A DNA stretch of 64,000 bases from Hetaerina americana (lineage: Eukaryota; Arthropoda; Insecta; Odonata; Calopterygidae): the NCBI GenBank assembly GCA_022747635.1, contig JAKTNV010000011.1, forward strand, positions 21,317,005 through 21,381,004, given 5' to 3'. This document shows, one piece after another, positions 1 through 12,790 of this stretch; within the stretch, counting starts at the first letter, position 1, and each line of letters starts with the position of its first letter. The translations under genes and the position numbers were made by a program. Below the pieces are notes generated by a model that was not told the DNA's origin, did no database searches, and saw only the letters and a program-made list of their open reading frames with translations.

Positions 1-514
1 GGAATCAGGTATTTTGTTCAACCTGCGCGTCCAACTAAATATTTTTATATTAAGGTTTTCCTTTCGTAGCGCGCAATCAAAGACTTTCCGTTACGATTGT
101 ATCTCAGCAATATACAGTTTCCATATCCAAGATAGACTCTTTTCGACCGCTTTGGTTTTCGGGGTAAGGGAAATAAAGTATTGGCAGAGGATTGACCGAT
201 ATGAAATTGACAGGGTTTTATTATGGACGATATCCGTGGATGGTCGTCAAAGAGAGGAGCCAGTCGAGCCGGTCGTCAAAAAAAACCTGGTCCATAAAAA
301 AACTAAACCAATACACGCACTCAATGGTCGAATTTGAGGGTGCATTATGCATAGCAATCCTTAAAAACGTCCTAGTTTCCATCGATAGGACCTCATCAGT
401 TTTATCTTTTATGGAGCATATATCAGGATAATGTTTGTATGCCCTATGTTTGGACCAAGAACCCAATTTGAGCACACATATTAGTGCTTTGTATAGGATT
501 TCGCCAAAAAATAA
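1..514. other. AT-rich DNA, no gene seen
   Basis: No recognisable protein family, repeat or RNA. The open frames here are short and have no family resemblance. Confidence 0.4.
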
Positions 515-571
<57 letters not shown>

Positions 572-584
572 TACATATATATAC
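515..584. repeat. (TA)n / (CA)n microsatellite
   Basis: About 24 TA dinucleotides followed by ACAC and ATATAC variants. It is a compound dinucleotide microsatellite of the kind repeated many times in this window. Confidence 0.95.
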
Positions 585-825
585 ACCATAAATTTAGTTA
601 TCATCCCAAAGGTTTGGTAGGTTTAGAAAGAGTTCATTTAGCAAAGCTCTCGGCCTTCTCTTAGGTCTTCTTCAGGTGGGGCTTACTTAACTGTTACGTG
701 TCCTTTTCGTATTTTTGCTTTATATTTCTGTGTTCTATTGTGCCGTCCAAGATGGGTTTTATATCCCTCCCCCGAAGGACCCACCATGTCGCGCGATCAT
801 ACATTCAAGGTATTCTATCTATATC

Positions 826-1245
826 CAGGTAGGTTTCGAAAGTTTCCTCTAAAGCTACTTACTGCTAAGTATTGCGAGAACTTCCTCTTTATTTTCTCGC
901 ACGCCATTTCTTTCTCATTTCATCATAACTTCTGCTTGGTTGCATGCTGTCTACAAATTCTACTCTTTTTATTCCTGCACTGCTTCCCTTTCCCAACGTT
1001 CTTCCTGCCACTGCAGGCCTCCAACATACCCTTCCTTGCAATATTTCCTCCAACCACTTACTCTGCCTTCTTCGGATTTTCCCCCAGTGCAAGTAACTTC
1101 CTCTCTTCGCCTGCCACGTTGAAAACCTCATGGTGTGCCTCCTTTCCTGAGTTACAGTATTTCCTCAATCCTCTGTTAATCGCTAAATCTTCGTCATCGC
1201 TAACTTATGATAGGATATGCCAATATGAAACTTTCCATTTCACCT
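826..1245 (-). mobile_element. Decayed 3' end of RTE-like LINE
   Basis: Read on the - strand, the region gives a C-terminal LINE peptide with the pattern RRRQSKWLEEIL, then GRTLGKG, then VEFVDSMQPSRSYDEM. This lines up with the C-terminus of the full-length element at 52.8-56.1 kb (RQEKWLKGVL, GRMLGKRGKG, GMLDGMKGGRKYSEL). Several stops and frame changes break it. The left end carries the family's tail (AGGTAGGTTT on the + strand), so this is a 5'-truncated copy, as target-primed reverse transcription often leaves. Confidence 0.75.
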
Positions 1246-1264
1246 TCTGATGCACAAAATTACC

Positions 1265-1450
1265 CGAGAATTGAGTTTGTGAGGTGGCCAGCTCGCTGGA
1301 TTCCTCACACTCAAGAGCCCGAATTTGAATTCCGGCGGTGTCAGTATTTTCCAGTGGAATAATCCCTACACCTACGTGCCATGTGGAGGGAATTGGATGC
1401 GTACTACGCCGTCCGTCGGATGGGACGTTAAAATGTCTAACCCCTTGTAG
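1265..1450 (+). mobile_element. tRNA-derived SINE, decayed
   Basis: A polymerase III B-box-like stretch (GAATTTGAATTCC, about 1322-1334) sits about 50 bp after a possible A box (GTGGCCAGCTCGCTGG). It is followed by a tRNA-unrelated body ending in GGATGGGACGTTAAA near 1420-1434. The order tRNA-like head, unrelated body is typical of tRNA SINEs. It differs in sequence from the SINE at 25.7 kb, so it is probably a second family. Confidence 0.5.
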
Positions 1451-2335
1451 TTTTTCGCTATAGGAGTATGCTATGCTGCCGCCGGGTTTCTTTCCATCCT
1501 TCTATCTGATTCCCTGAAAATTCCAATACTACAGCCCCAAATTATCTCCCTGTAGCGAAAATAACAGAAGCTGTTTGTCCTCTGCCCTAGAAACTACCAT
1601 CAATATAAAAACCAGAGAAAAGCGCAATTATGTAGTTTGGAAAGTTAATTGTAGTAAGCAGAAGTTATCTTTACTTTTTTATTGATAAAACTCACTTACA
1701 AAGTCAGAATACAATCTTTATCTTCATATATGTTCAGATATGCAAATTATTTTAGCCTGTTCTTTCCCCGCTCTCGTACGATGACAAAAAGGTATAAGAG
1801 TGCACTATCAAATGACTATGATAAAATAGAATCTTTCCATGTTTGTTTTAACAGAAATTGACGTACAAAATCCAAGGTTTTATGCACACTATTATGTTAG
1901 CGGAGGACTAATATTAGGAAGACAATGGATTAACGCTTGCAGATATACATGTCGTTATCACGAACAACTGTTATTATGTTTGCAATTATTTAAGAATTGT
2001 AATATCATTAGCATAATAGTATTAAACAGCATTAAATTATATTAAAAATAATTATTAAACTTTTTGGCGCCCCAAAACTAGCCCAAATTGAGTTTTTAAA
2101 AATGTTATAAAAAACGAGAAACTCTGAATTAATTAAAAAAGTGTAAATTCACATCAAAATGTATATTCACATCACATCACTTCACGAACTACGCACGAAT
2201 GGGGGTTTAATTACTTTTCATCACTCGTCATTAATACACGAAATAAGACGACACATTTGACTCGTGCAGTCACGATCCAACCCTCATTAATAGGATGCAT
2301 CTTCAATTAATTCCCTAGCGACGCTGAACGCCTCC
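1451..2335. other. AT-rich DNA, no gene seen
   Basis: Low-complexity AT-rich sequence with no recognisable coding or structural feature. Confidence 0.4.
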
Positions 2336-2910
2336 TTAAATTAAAACCGAACGGAGCGTAAACGGATGGAAGAGGGAGTAGGACATACGAATTTCACGGC
2401 AGGGGGTGCAGGGAGGGAATGGCGAAGGGGAGGAGAAATCCTGGAAGAGAAGGGTATAGAAGGGTGCCGGGGGGATATAACCCAGGCCATCTAGGTTCGA
2501 CGGCCGGAGGTGCCAGGAGCGTTTGAGGGCTTCGGTGGCATGGTGGGAGTGAATTTTCGCATAGGGCGAAGTGGATTGAATTTTCCGGCGCTCCCGTTCC
2601 CACAGTAACAAGCGCGTGGGGAAGGTTGTGTAAAGGGAGGAGGGAAGGGGGTCGGAGGGGACTCGAGCTAACACAACCGCGTCAGTTAACGGCTACGGGG
2701 GCGAGAGAGGGTAATTGGTGCGGGAGCGTAGGAAACGGGAAATGGGTTCGGAAAGGGGGAAAATTTGAGATTTCTTTTTTCATTCCTGTTGGAAGGGGAG
2801 GGGACTTCTAGAAGCTCCTGAGGGAGGTGATGGGAGGGTATTGGTTGGATGGAGCTGGAAGCTTGAGGGTAAATTTGTGCGGAGCGTGAAATAAAATTGG
2901 GAAGGGAAAA
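2336..2910. other. G-rich, purine-biased tract
   Basis: Long runs of GGGAGG, GAAGGGG and similar on the + strand, locally much richer in G+C than the flanks. The open frames on the - strand here (112 and 95 codons) are proline/serine-rich by-products of the pyrimidine strand and match no family I know. The tract may form triplex or quadruplex DNA; a promoter is possible but unsupported. Confidence 0.5.
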
Positions 2911-5250
2911 GTTGCGAAAAATATGATATACATGCACTGCAGATACGGTGGCTGGGAATCCCTCTGGAGCCATTTAGAATGGTGGTTTTACAAACTTACC
3001 GAGAAACTCGCGATTGGACACTGTATGCATCCACGCTCAAATCTGAGTTACCTATATATCCTGAGTTACTGCGGTATACCAGGTGCTTTCGTGTTTCTGG
3101 TATAGTTATTCACACACGCTTCCAAGATGGCCCTGGCTCCAAGTGGTTTATAAATCCAGGAACTTTGAAAGCTTCTGCAAAATCATCCCTGAAGCAAGTT
3201 TTATCCACTGAAATGCTTCTCTTCTTCACTGATTTTCCCCTATATTCGGCCTTTAAAATATGTAAGACACTTGAAATTGATTACTATATGCGTTTTCGAT
3301 GACATAATTAGCAAACCTCATCTAAAATATGAAAGAATACCAAAGTTTTCATACATAAAATAAGTATTTACTGTTTTCATATTTATTTAATTAAAAAAAT
3401 AAGTATAAAATCTTTCGCAAGCTAACTTGTGAGATATTTATGCTAAAAGTTCCAATGTTATCTCATTTCACGCTTTGAAGGGGAAAATAATTCCTCAACG
3501 AAAATAATATCGGTATTTTTTGACGCGTTTTTATGTTTGAAGTTAAAATGATCAGTTGATTTTCGACCCCCACAGATTCGATTATTTTATGGTGAACTGT
3601 AAAAATGAGCCTCTGCTTCCGATATCTTAGATGCATAACTTACTATATGTATTACTTAAGTATAACTTTTTATATTTTATTCCGAAACAATACATATTGA
3701 TATAATCTCTATTACTTCAAGCTTACTTAGCAACGATGATTCAAGTAACAAAATAAAACATCATTATGTACGCATTTTAAAAATAATACCGTATTGAAAG
3801 ATAATTAATATCGTTCATCGTAAGCATTTAGAAGGTTGCAGGTTTCGTTAATGGTACACAGATTTAAATCAATTTTATCATAGCATAGAATGCTCAATAT
3901 TCTGTATTAAACTCAAACCGTCCATATCTACTTCTCAAATAGGCTCAAAGACTAGTCCTTGTTTACCCATTTGTCCATTTACCCAAGTTAAAAGGTACGG
4001 CGGGGAGAATTTTATTGTTTTCCAGCTCCTAACTGGAGATAAACTTTCAATATATTCAGTATGGCTTGAAACTGTCCTGCTACGCCCTTCATTTTTAATG
4101 AACAGTCAGGCCATCGGAATAATACGTATGGATGCTATATACGACATTGCTCTCTTGAGAAAGCAAGTCTCGACTCACATGACGTGCCACATGCCTCGCG
4201 GTTGACAAGTTGAATAATTTCGAGTCATGAGATAATTTCTGTTCATAGTAATTACCTCGTCGCTCAGGGCAGCAGGATCTCATTTCTCGATTTTCATCAG
4301 GACATCTGCGGTTACGGTTATTTCCCAAGTGACCAAGAGTAAGGAAATATTACAGGCGTGTTTATGGCCTTGGATTCACCTCACTTTAGATTTCTATTGT
4401 ACTTCTACTTGCAGTGATGACATCATTTACATTCCCCGTGGCACATCAAAAACGAAACCACAATACGTGTAATTAATGTCAGGAATGAAATGGTTTTAAA
4501 TATATGATGTAAGGTGGATACAAATGCGGGTTGATTGCTTGGTGAAATTGAAAGGGGGCGTAGGTTTACATATATAGGAAGCAGTGTCCGTTGGTTCTCG
4601 TAGGAGCCACCAGAATTGAATTGAAGAAGGATAACGGTCAGTGAAAATATAAAGGAGAAATAACATTAGGGAAGGAAATATGATATTAACGATAAAGGTG
4701 ATAAATAACTCGGCGATATTTATCAGAATCGTCTTCATTACCCTTCATCAAGAATAATGATGAATAAGTCAAATTATTTTGGTGATAATAAGTGGATTAA
4801 AACATTATAATATATTAATTTCATCGGTATTTTAGATAGTTTTTCCGTCTCTGCGTTACTTGAGATCTACAATCATATATACCAATGATAAAATAATATT
4901 ATAAGTAAGTAATTTTTAATAACGAAAAATATTCATATATGGCAGAGTGAACGTTTATCAGGTACCTTGTAATTAAAGCAGCAAAGTGTATAGTCGTATC
5001 GTTCAAGTCATACTTGAATGATAGCACTTTGGTTAGTTCAATCATTTGCACCTGGCCAATAAGTTGTAAATACTGACACCTCTGTCGGAAGGAAAAGATT
5101 ATAACATACAGCAGCTTTTGGATTAATTTTAGATATCGAATTACCATCGTATTTGGAATTTTAGCAATTACTATCCACTACATATTATCCCAGAGAAAAA
5201 AGGGCATTAAAATAAAGTGTCACTACTTGTATAATTTGAATATTAGAGGA
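2911..5250. other. AT-rich DNA, no gene seen
   Basis: About 2.3 kb of AT-rich sequence in which I see no coding domain, tRNA-like unit or clear repeat. Confidence 0.4.
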
Positions 5251-5254
5251 ATAA

Positions 5255-5735
5255 GTACGTTAGTAAAAGAAGTATTTGAAAGAAGTAGAGAACTGGTGAC
5301 GGATACATTGAGCAAAGAAGTGAAGATATGATCAATAAAGTCTTAAAAAATGTAACGGTCTTTAAGGCAAGAGAGCGAGCGTACATTGGAGGCGTTTGAA
5401 GTGTGTGGGCGTGGTAGAGGATGGAGAGAATAAGTTGAGCAAAGAGAAAGACCAACAAAAATGTTTTAAATTAGGTGGACGAAGAGAGAAATTTATAAAA
5501 GGAAATCTAAAAAAGGCGGAGAAATAGGAAATATTAAAAATAATGGAATTTGGAAGGTCTTGATAGAAGAGAAAATATTAGGCGAGCGAATTAAAGGAAA
5601 GAAGAGAGAATGATTTTAAGACAATATAGAGACAAGCAGAATTTACGAAGACATCAAGAAAGAAATGGAAAATACTAATTATGCTCGGAAAAAAATCGTT
5701 AGGGACCGTTCAAAAACTTTAATTTAATCAAAGAA
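5255..5735 (+). mobile_element. Decayed 3' end of RTE-like LINE
   Basis: The + strand retains the C-terminal order of the RTE family: a TDTLSKEVK-like stretch (compare TGTLSKDVK at 55.6 kb), LEAFEVCGRGR, EIYKRKSKKG and IEEKILGER. Many indels and stops separate the pieces. The tail, GTTCAAAAACTTTAATTTAATC near 5709-5730, resembles that of the intact element (CCAAAAAACCTAACTTAACC). It is an old 5'-truncated insertion. Confidence 0.7.
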
Positions 5736-6890
5736 GAATACATTTATTGATTGATCCACTGTAGTCATCGTATACCCATAGGTAATGTTAATTAAGGGAG
5801 AATAAGGAAGAGGCTTTTTTCCCAAAACTTAGAAAAACAATATTGAGTTGCAAGGAATTCATAATAATGTTTTAACTTTCGCTTATTCGGAGGATTTTTT
5901 TAGTAGCATGCTCTTATAACACAGGTCAAAGAATATTTTTATGAGTGGCTCTATACAAATACTGCCCGGGTAAGGGAATGGAAAGAAACAAAGAAAAGGA
6001 TGCTACCCGGAAGTATTCAAACAGCTAGAGAAATTAAACGGTAATAAAAAGGTGCGAGTTGATATTGATTAATAACCGGACATTGTACCAAAGAATTATT
6101 CTCCTACGTTTACTCACTGACTCTATTTCTTAGGATGATTAAGTGTAAACAAAATAAATGAATGTTTGTAGTCCATGTAAAATATTTTCGATTATCCGAT
6201 GAAACGTAATTGTCCTCCAACCATGGTAGTTGAGAGGATAAAATCTCTAGATCTACCGTAAATTCCACTCTCATTTTACCACTATCACTCTCTATTACAC
6301 AATTTATTGATTTAGTAAAATTTGTCTTCTTCCTCACCTTCTACGGAATACATACTCGTACAAAACACACCGCAAATTGCCACCAAAGGTGAGTAAATGA
6401 GGAGGTAGGGAAGTTAGGCACTTGCTATTTTTGCATAAAAATGAGCTCTATCATTAACAATAATTTATATTTGCTCACGCATAAAGCACACGTATTAACG
6501 TCATCTGGTAATGTACGTGCTCGGCTATATATTTCATTTAAATTTATAATTGAAATCTATTGATGCATTAGAGCTCGATTTTGCTAAAGAAAATTTCATT
6601 TTCATAATTTTTATTTTGATAATTCCATTAGAAACGCACATGGATGCGGATTTGAAATTAGTAAATGACAAAAAAATAACGTCGAACATTAACAATGGAT
6701 AAAAATCACAAGTATTGTGTAATATGATGCATTTTTAAAATGGAGAAATAATAATTTAACTAAACAGGGAGATTTAAGGGAAATTAATGGGACATTTATA
6801 AGTCTAGTTTCAGGCGTAACTTTGTGGAAAATTTCCATATTGGATAGGAATGATAATCAGCAGTTATGATTTGCATTATTCTGGTTTTAT
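5736..6890. other. AT-rich DNA, no gene seen
   Basis: No supported feature. Confidence 0.4.
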
Positions 6891-6935
6891 TCTAACGACC
6901 CGGGTTTCAACACTCCGTGTCATCTTCAGGTGAAA
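6885..6935 (-). ncRNA. Hammerhead-like remnant (Penelope-type), decayed
   Basis: On the - strand the order is CCTGAAGATG (6930-6921), a short hairpin ACAC-GGA-GTGT (6920-6910), then GAAAC (6908-6904), then GGGTCGTTAGAATAAAA. A CUGA/GAUGA box, a stem and a GAAA box is the core layout of a hammerhead ribozyme. The first box has extra bases relative to the consensus CUGAUGA, so I regard it as a relic. It resembles the motif at 39.75 kb, including the downstream T-rich stretch. Confidence 0.35.
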
Positions 6936-8255
6936 ATTACACACGTGTTGCCCCTCGTATGTATGTTAGAATTGCTGCATTTTTAGAATTTTCTACGTGG
7001 AATTGAAATTTAAGGGCATTGATTCATTAAGCTGTTTTACAAATATTGACTTCTTCCGCAATGGAAAGTAGGCGTTCCCTTTAGCCTCATTAAAAGCAGC
7101 CCGCCAGCAGCAAAGCAACAAAATGGTTTTTCCCTTCGGGTTGCAACCTATACGTCGCGACTGGAGTTTCGATTGAGGGAGAGACTGGGGATCGAATAAA
7201 GTTTTATGGGATTTCTCTTCAAGTCAGAGTGGTAGACTGTCTCCATTGAAAAGAGGAGCGTGACAATCGACTAGAATCGTGGCGCTTGCGAATTTGGGGA
7301 ACGTTGATAAGACCCTTAATGCCCATCCTTGCGTGCCTTTCCTAGAATCGAGCTGACCTTCCATTCGTTCGCATCAAATCGTTGATCATTTTGGTGATTG
7401 GACGTGCCAAATCTCTTCTATTAGTACTGTTGTTTCTGTGATCACGGTATTATATTGGTTGTTATAACTGTACTTATTTTTCGCCGAACAGACGTCCATC
7501 AAATGGAATGTTTATAGATGTTCTACCTTTAAATTCACAGTTCTTTTCTGCTACTAAGTGCTGATCCATTCCATCGTATTCGCTGTGAGAACAGCAAATA
7601 CTCTCCTCTTCGTTCCGAATTTTACATCCATAGGGTTGAGAAAAACCTAACAGAGCTTGACGTCTTCCGAATTGGCAACGACTCTATTGCCGAAGTGTAC
7701 AAATACCACGCGACAAACGGTAGTGGGTACAATACAGGCATTGGTAAATCCGACAATTTGTTAACTTTTACGATAGCAAAGGATGTTAAAGAGTTTTTTG
7801 AGAATGGTGAAATGTCAAATATTTTAACTCTACCCGTTACTAGCTCCTAAACGGTTTGCATATAAACCATAACACAGGTTTAAAAAAAAATGAAAACATT
7901 TTTGACAATGTTTCAGTAATCTTATTAAACTACCCTGGTTCCAGCACTTTTTCTCCAGAAATATATTGGTGCGAGAAAAAACTAATGCTTTCCATCGAGA
8001 TGGTTCAGTTGATTGAGGATTGCTATTTTCAAGTCACATTTTTGCTCAGGCAAAATGTGAATCACCATGCAAACCACATCAGCATCACGTCACCACTTTG
8101 ATGCCCTTTCGCTCTAACACTTTACACGGAATAACAACTCTACCTTTTGTCTCTGTTTGAGATTGATTGCTACCAGCAAATTCTCCGCTACTTAGGTCAA
8201 GAGCAAAAACCTCTTTCTTCGGGAGAAATAATTATAGTAGATCTGTCGTTCCCTT
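6936..8255. other. Unassigned DNA, no gene seen
   Basis: Mixed-composition sequence, with a slightly higher CpG content around 7080-7400 and 7600-7760. The small open frames are not recognisable. Confidence 0.35.
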
Positions 8256-8259
8256 TAAT

Positions 8260-8590
8260 GAAGGTTCTTCAATAAAGTCAACACGATTGCGGAGCGTAGA
8301 TTTTGTATGGCTCGGAAACTTGGGCGTTGAGAACAGAGGACAAGCGTGAAAGATATGAAGATTTTGAAATTTGAACTTGGAAAAAATATGGAAGGAGAGG
8401 CACACAAATGAAAAAATATAGGCTTGATTGAAGAGAGAGTGGGTTGTGAAATTTACTGAATGGACTTAGCAATGTTCGAAAAAATCATGAAATGTTTGCT
8501 CAGGGTATATTAAGTGGCACTGTTCAATACTGTAACACATAGAGAAGTAGGTTGGGTAAGCGAGGTATAGGGGGTGGGAACAGCAATGTT
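8260..8590 (+). mobile_element. Decayed 3' end of RTE-like LINE
   Basis: The + strand encodes a YGSETWALRTEDKR-like stretch near 8310-8345, matching YGAETWSLKQEDRR of the full-length RTE copy, followed by EDFE and TWKKYGKERHTNEK, matching EAFEMWVWRRMEKVKWTEKKTNE. Stops and frame changes are present. It ends just before a second copy in the opposite orientation at 8651. Confidence 0.75.
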
Positions 8591-8650
8591 TTGAGAGACA
8601 TAGGTTGTGGTGGGGAAGTATTAATATTATTTGAAAGGCAATCCTTCAAG

Positions 8651-8945
8651 GTAGGTTTTGGATCGACAGAGACTGAATCTCAATAACTCTCAGAGCCTGA
8701 CCAAACAAGACATAACCTGCACTCTAATAAACCTTTTTTTTAATTTCCCATACATTTTACTTCCCTTTATTTCATCCAACATATCTATTCTTTTCCACCT
8801 CATACCTGACTTGCATAAAGTTCTTCATTCTACCACAGCCTTCACAATTTGATCACTAAACAAATGCTCTGCATCCATATTTACATCTACCTTTGAATTC
8901 ATCCCAAGTATTCTTTCTCTTTCCCCTATCATGTCATTTAATTTT
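8651..8945 (-). mobile_element. Decayed 3' end of RTE-like LINE, opposite orientation
   Basis: The left end is the family tail (GGTAGGTTTTGGAT on the + strand). Reading leftwards on the - strand gives RIDMLDEIKGSKMYGKL, equivalent to RIGMLDGMKGGRKYSEL in the 52.8-56.1 kb element. With the copy at 8260-8590 it forms a tail-to-tail pair. Confidence 0.7.
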
Positions 8946-9880
8946 AATTTCATTTGTAGGAAATTATGTCGAGCGGAAATATTCCTTTATATGAACTGTG
9001 GTTACCATGTAAATTGCATTTAAAAGTGTGGCAGTGTTTAGTTACTGGACAGCTAAAAAATCAACCAGTGTAACGCCGTTAAGTAAAATCAATAAAATGG
9101 TAAACTCCAAAGGTTTTGGCTAAATTTTTAATTCTTTCATTGACTTTGGGTGTGTAACATTACACTATTACGCAAGGAATTTTTCTTCGCTGAGTTTACG
9201 GAGCGTAAAACGCTAGTTGAATACCACACAAAAAACGCGCCAGGAATCAAAATAATAGTTGGCTGGTTATACTCGTATGTAAAATGAACTGACTTCGTCC
9301 TTAGCCCTTAGTGGTTCATATATGTATTTACCACAAGAATCATTCGGTTTTTCATAAATATGCTTTATTCCACACATTTCTCCTCATCATCAGAATATTT
9401 AGTTTTAATGTTGCTTATAATTGCTGTGAATAGATGTCACCCCAAACTAAGCATTATATTTTGCATGATGTTCACGCATGAGCAGAATAAGGTTGCATTT
9501 TCCTTCCTTTTTTTCACCATTTATTTTTACATTAAAGCCACCAATATTTAAATCGCAAAATATCTTTCTTCAAATGGGGTGCCAGTGTAATTTTCTCTGA
9601 CCCCGAATTTGTGACTTACGCTTTATATTTTCCTGTAATTTAATTCATATTTTGTCCAGCTATTAATATTAAATTCCCGGGTGGGGTTTAAGGATATTTG
9701 TGCAATTATTTTCAAGGATTAAGTGTCAAGTAGTGTGTATTCTCGGGGCTCATCAAATGCCTATGCCAAGCCGATATACTACTATTAATAATAGTTCAAA
9801 TGGTAGAAAATTCCGGTCGCAGATATTATTCGCATACTTTCTGCAAGGTGCGTGATCCATGTTCTCTCAACAGGCGTTTT
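8946..9880. other. AT-rich DNA, no gene seen
   Basis: No supported feature. Confidence 0.4.
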
Positions 9881-10190
9881 AATTTTATTTATTTGACTCT
9901 CCCTTTTGCCGACACGCACGCATTCGGGCGACGCTTGGAATTTCGCGTCCAAGCCCTCCTCCACATCTCCCTCATTCCATCCCACCCCATCCCGCCCTGC
10001 CCCCTCTCACCCAACGCACAACCCCCCGGGGCCCGCAAACACTTTCTGCCTTCCCCGCAGCACGTTGATGTTGGTATATGTGGCGTCGGAGAATTTGTCC
10101 TAGGAGGGAGAGAGGGCGGAAGAGAGGGAATTAATAACGACGAAAAATTTTTAAAAACAAAAAGGGAAAACCGCGAGCATTAAAAGAGGC
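9881..10190. other. C-rich then G-rich patch
   Basis: A pyrimidine-rich stretch (CCCACCCCATCCCGCCCTGC around 9980-10000) is followed by a purine-rich stretch (GGGAGAGAGGGCGGAAGAGA around 10104-10123). A 127-codon open frame crosses it but is compositionally biased and matches no family I recognise. Confidence 0.4.
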
Positions 10191-11095
10191 GTCCTTCTTT
10201 TGTCACGCAAATTTCGCGATGGTGGATGCTGGAATGAAAAATAAAGGGATGAACGAAACAAAATGTCTGCCTTTTTTTACATTCGAGATCACGAAGGGTC
10301 AGGCAGAGAGGTCAACGTAAACCATAATCAGAAAAGAGGATATACTAAAAAAATATACGTATTTGGAGTATGCTTCTCCATAAAATTGAGATGCAGAAAG
10401 TATATGAGGAAGGATATAAGTGATAGAAAACAACAAAAAAATACCTATTTTTTACCCAATAGGCCCCTACGGGGGTGCATGACGGTTACTGTTAGGTCAC
10501 AGGCCATCAGAGTATTTTATTAGTAAAAAATGTCATATTATTTTATTTTCAACGAGTTTAAAATATCTCACGTGATTATACCTAATAACCCGTAGTGGTC
10601 ATGCCTACCGATGCAATGCGGTGGCAAAATTATTTCATCTGCGACAATATTAAACTCGAATAAATGGTACGTATAAAACTAATAGATTATTCCTTGCATA
10701 AGAAGTTCGTACTTCCATTTTCTCCCATGCTAGACGAAATAATAATCATCCGATGAATTCCATTTGTTCATAAATATTTTTCACGAGCACGAGTTTTCGA
10801 TGTGATGATTACTTTTCTCCGCATATTACTTCTTTACTTTTATGCACTTGAAGAGAACAGAGACAGTTTCTGAGCATAAAGAAAAAATTCGCGTCAATAT
10901 GAAAACTACAAAGATGAACCTTAACATTGTTTTTGATACGTGAGGTGACAACAGACCTCTTAGTAAGGTTTCCGCTGCACGGAATACACACATTAGCAGC
11001 GTAATTAAGGGAAGCTAGGGAGTGTAGATCCTTCCCCTTTGCCGCCCGTGGTTTCCCACGAAGATCTGGTGCCCAAAAAAACACACAGCTAGGAT
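10191..11095. other. AT-rich DNA, no gene seen
   Basis: No supported feature; open frames up to 107 codons lack family resemblance. Confidence 0.35.
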
Positions 11096-11097
11096 AA

Positions 11098-11170
11098 AGC
11101 TGAGGTTGCCAAAAAGCGAGACACGTAATCAAACCCGGGTCTTCCGATCAAAAGCAAAACCCTTTACTCA
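11098..11170 (-). mobile_element. tRNA-like SINE head, decayed
   Basis: On the - strand a possible A box (TAGTGAGTAAAGG) is followed about 30 bp later by CCCGGGTTTGATTACG, a near match to a B box. The spacing is that of a tRNA. No intact acceptor stem is visible, so a SINE head is more likely than a functional tRNA gene. Confidence 0.4.
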
Positions 11171-11579
11171 CTAATTTTTGTCGCAAAAAATGGCGAAAGA
11201 AGATAGCCAGTAGGAAACTATCAAGTATGGGATGATTTAGACTACAGCGGCCACAAAGTTAGCACGTTACCGTTTCGGTTGGATGAGGGATTGCTGGGGT
11301 TATCAAGAGGAATTTTTCGACCGACCGCTCCGTCTAACCCTGAGACCCTCACAGGGTCCATCCACCGGTTGAAGGATCGATGAGGTATGCGAGGGATTAA
11401 ATTTGCTCAAGATAAATCCTATACTTTATCCTCCTGGTATTTCCACTACCAATCGTAAAAAAAGTTTACAGAAAAGATTAGTAAAAACTTCGACGCAGGG
11501 AGTATAATTTTACAGTTCGGAAAATTGGCAGTTGATGAAAGAAAATAATCGACAATTGGAGGATTTCGGCGTGTGTTAT
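11171..11579. other. Unassigned DNA
   Basis: No recognisable gene. A short GACCCTCACAGGGTC inverted repeat lies near 11342-11356. Confidence 0.35.
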
Positions 11580-12285
11580 AGATGAAGGTGGGCAAAAAAG
11601 TACAGACAATTAGCGAGAAAATTTATTAGTTCAGGTAGCTTTTTTAAAAGAGATGGAAATTATGAAACGGAACTTAAGTGAAGATTAACAGAGAATATTA
11701 GAGGAAGTTTTTGTATCAAAGCATAGTTTTGTATGGCTCTGAAAGTTGGTTATTCAGGCAATTAGATGGGCGTTGATTGGCAGTTTTTCATATGTTTCCG
11801 AAAAAAAACATATATTTCATAAGCAGTGGCGTCTTAGGCGGCACTGACTCCTAGTATAGAGAAACACCAGGTCGGTATAGACTTTTGAGATATGAATGTA
11901 GATAAGATGGACAAAAATTAAATTAGCAAAAAGGAAAACAAAATAAAAAAAGTGCTGGGCATATATAAGGAAGAGAGAGATAATTCCATTGGAAAAATTG
12001 GAAAGCATTCAGGAAAGGTGGATAAAGGCAATATTAAGTGCAATTTGAAAGGAAGAAGACTGATATAGGAGGATAGTTCCAGGTAAGCTAGGCAAAGGCA
12101 GGAAAAGAGTAATCAATTTGGAGAAAATAAAGGAAGGCAGAATGGATTTGAATTTGAAGAATTATCAATAGCAATTCGTGAATCTTAGGTATAAAATTTC
12201 GGGCTTAGTTTCGATTAGAAGCATAGCAATGCTTAGCTTCAAGATGCATAAACACCCTAATCTAACCGGTAGAACACTCTTGGTA
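11580..12285 (+). mobile_element. Decayed 3' third of RTE-like LINE
   Basis: One of the longer decayed copies. The + strand has a FVSKHSFVWL-type stretch near 11710-11745 (equivalent to the WSVAMYGAE region), an EIWTKI / KRKTK / VLGIYKEERDNSI series near 11890-11990, ERWIKAILS near 12014-12040, and GKLGKGRKRVINLEKIKEG near 12085-12140. The tail CACCCTAATCTAACCGGTAGA (12252-12272) matches AACCTAACTTAACCGGTAGA of the intact element. Confidence 0.75.
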
Positions 12286-12790
12286 ATTATCTTCCCCCGA
12301 ACAACTCCCCGGAGAGGCGAGCCTTTTCGCTAGATAGTCCGAGATTCTCCGCCTTTAATTATTTGTGGAAAAGAGTGGAGGGCAGGTGTCGACGGAATGT
12401 TGGAAGAGGTTTACGGCGAAGTTCTGCAGACTCATTAATCCTCAGTAAGCACCGTGGCTCTTAAAGGGGTGGTAGATCATTAAATCGTTCCAGAGTATCA
12501 AGATTTCCAAAAAAATAGTGAAATGAAATACTCTAGTTCATCTTATTTCATCTAAAAGACTTGCAAAAAGGGACTGTAAAAATTGTCTCTATTAAAGTTG
12601 TGCATATCCGATGGGTACATTTTGTGCTATCACGGTTAAAATGCAGCAAGATGATTGACTCATGGTAAATGAAATATGAACCAAAAAACGTTTTGACCTA
12701 GGAATAAAAAAATGTGGATTTCACGAAACAAGTAAATAATATGTTTCGAACCTTTTAGTGATCAAAATAATTCCCAATTTTCCACTCATT
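12286..12790. other. Unassigned AT-rich DNA
   Basis: No supported feature. Confidence 0.35.

Noticed and set aside
221..604. 127-codon open frame on the - strand
   Set aside because: Its N-terminal third is microsatellite translation and the rest has no family resemblance.
5700..5735. Separate repeat shared with 19787-19812
   Set aside because: Both are best explained as diverged tails of the RTE-like family rather than a new repeat.
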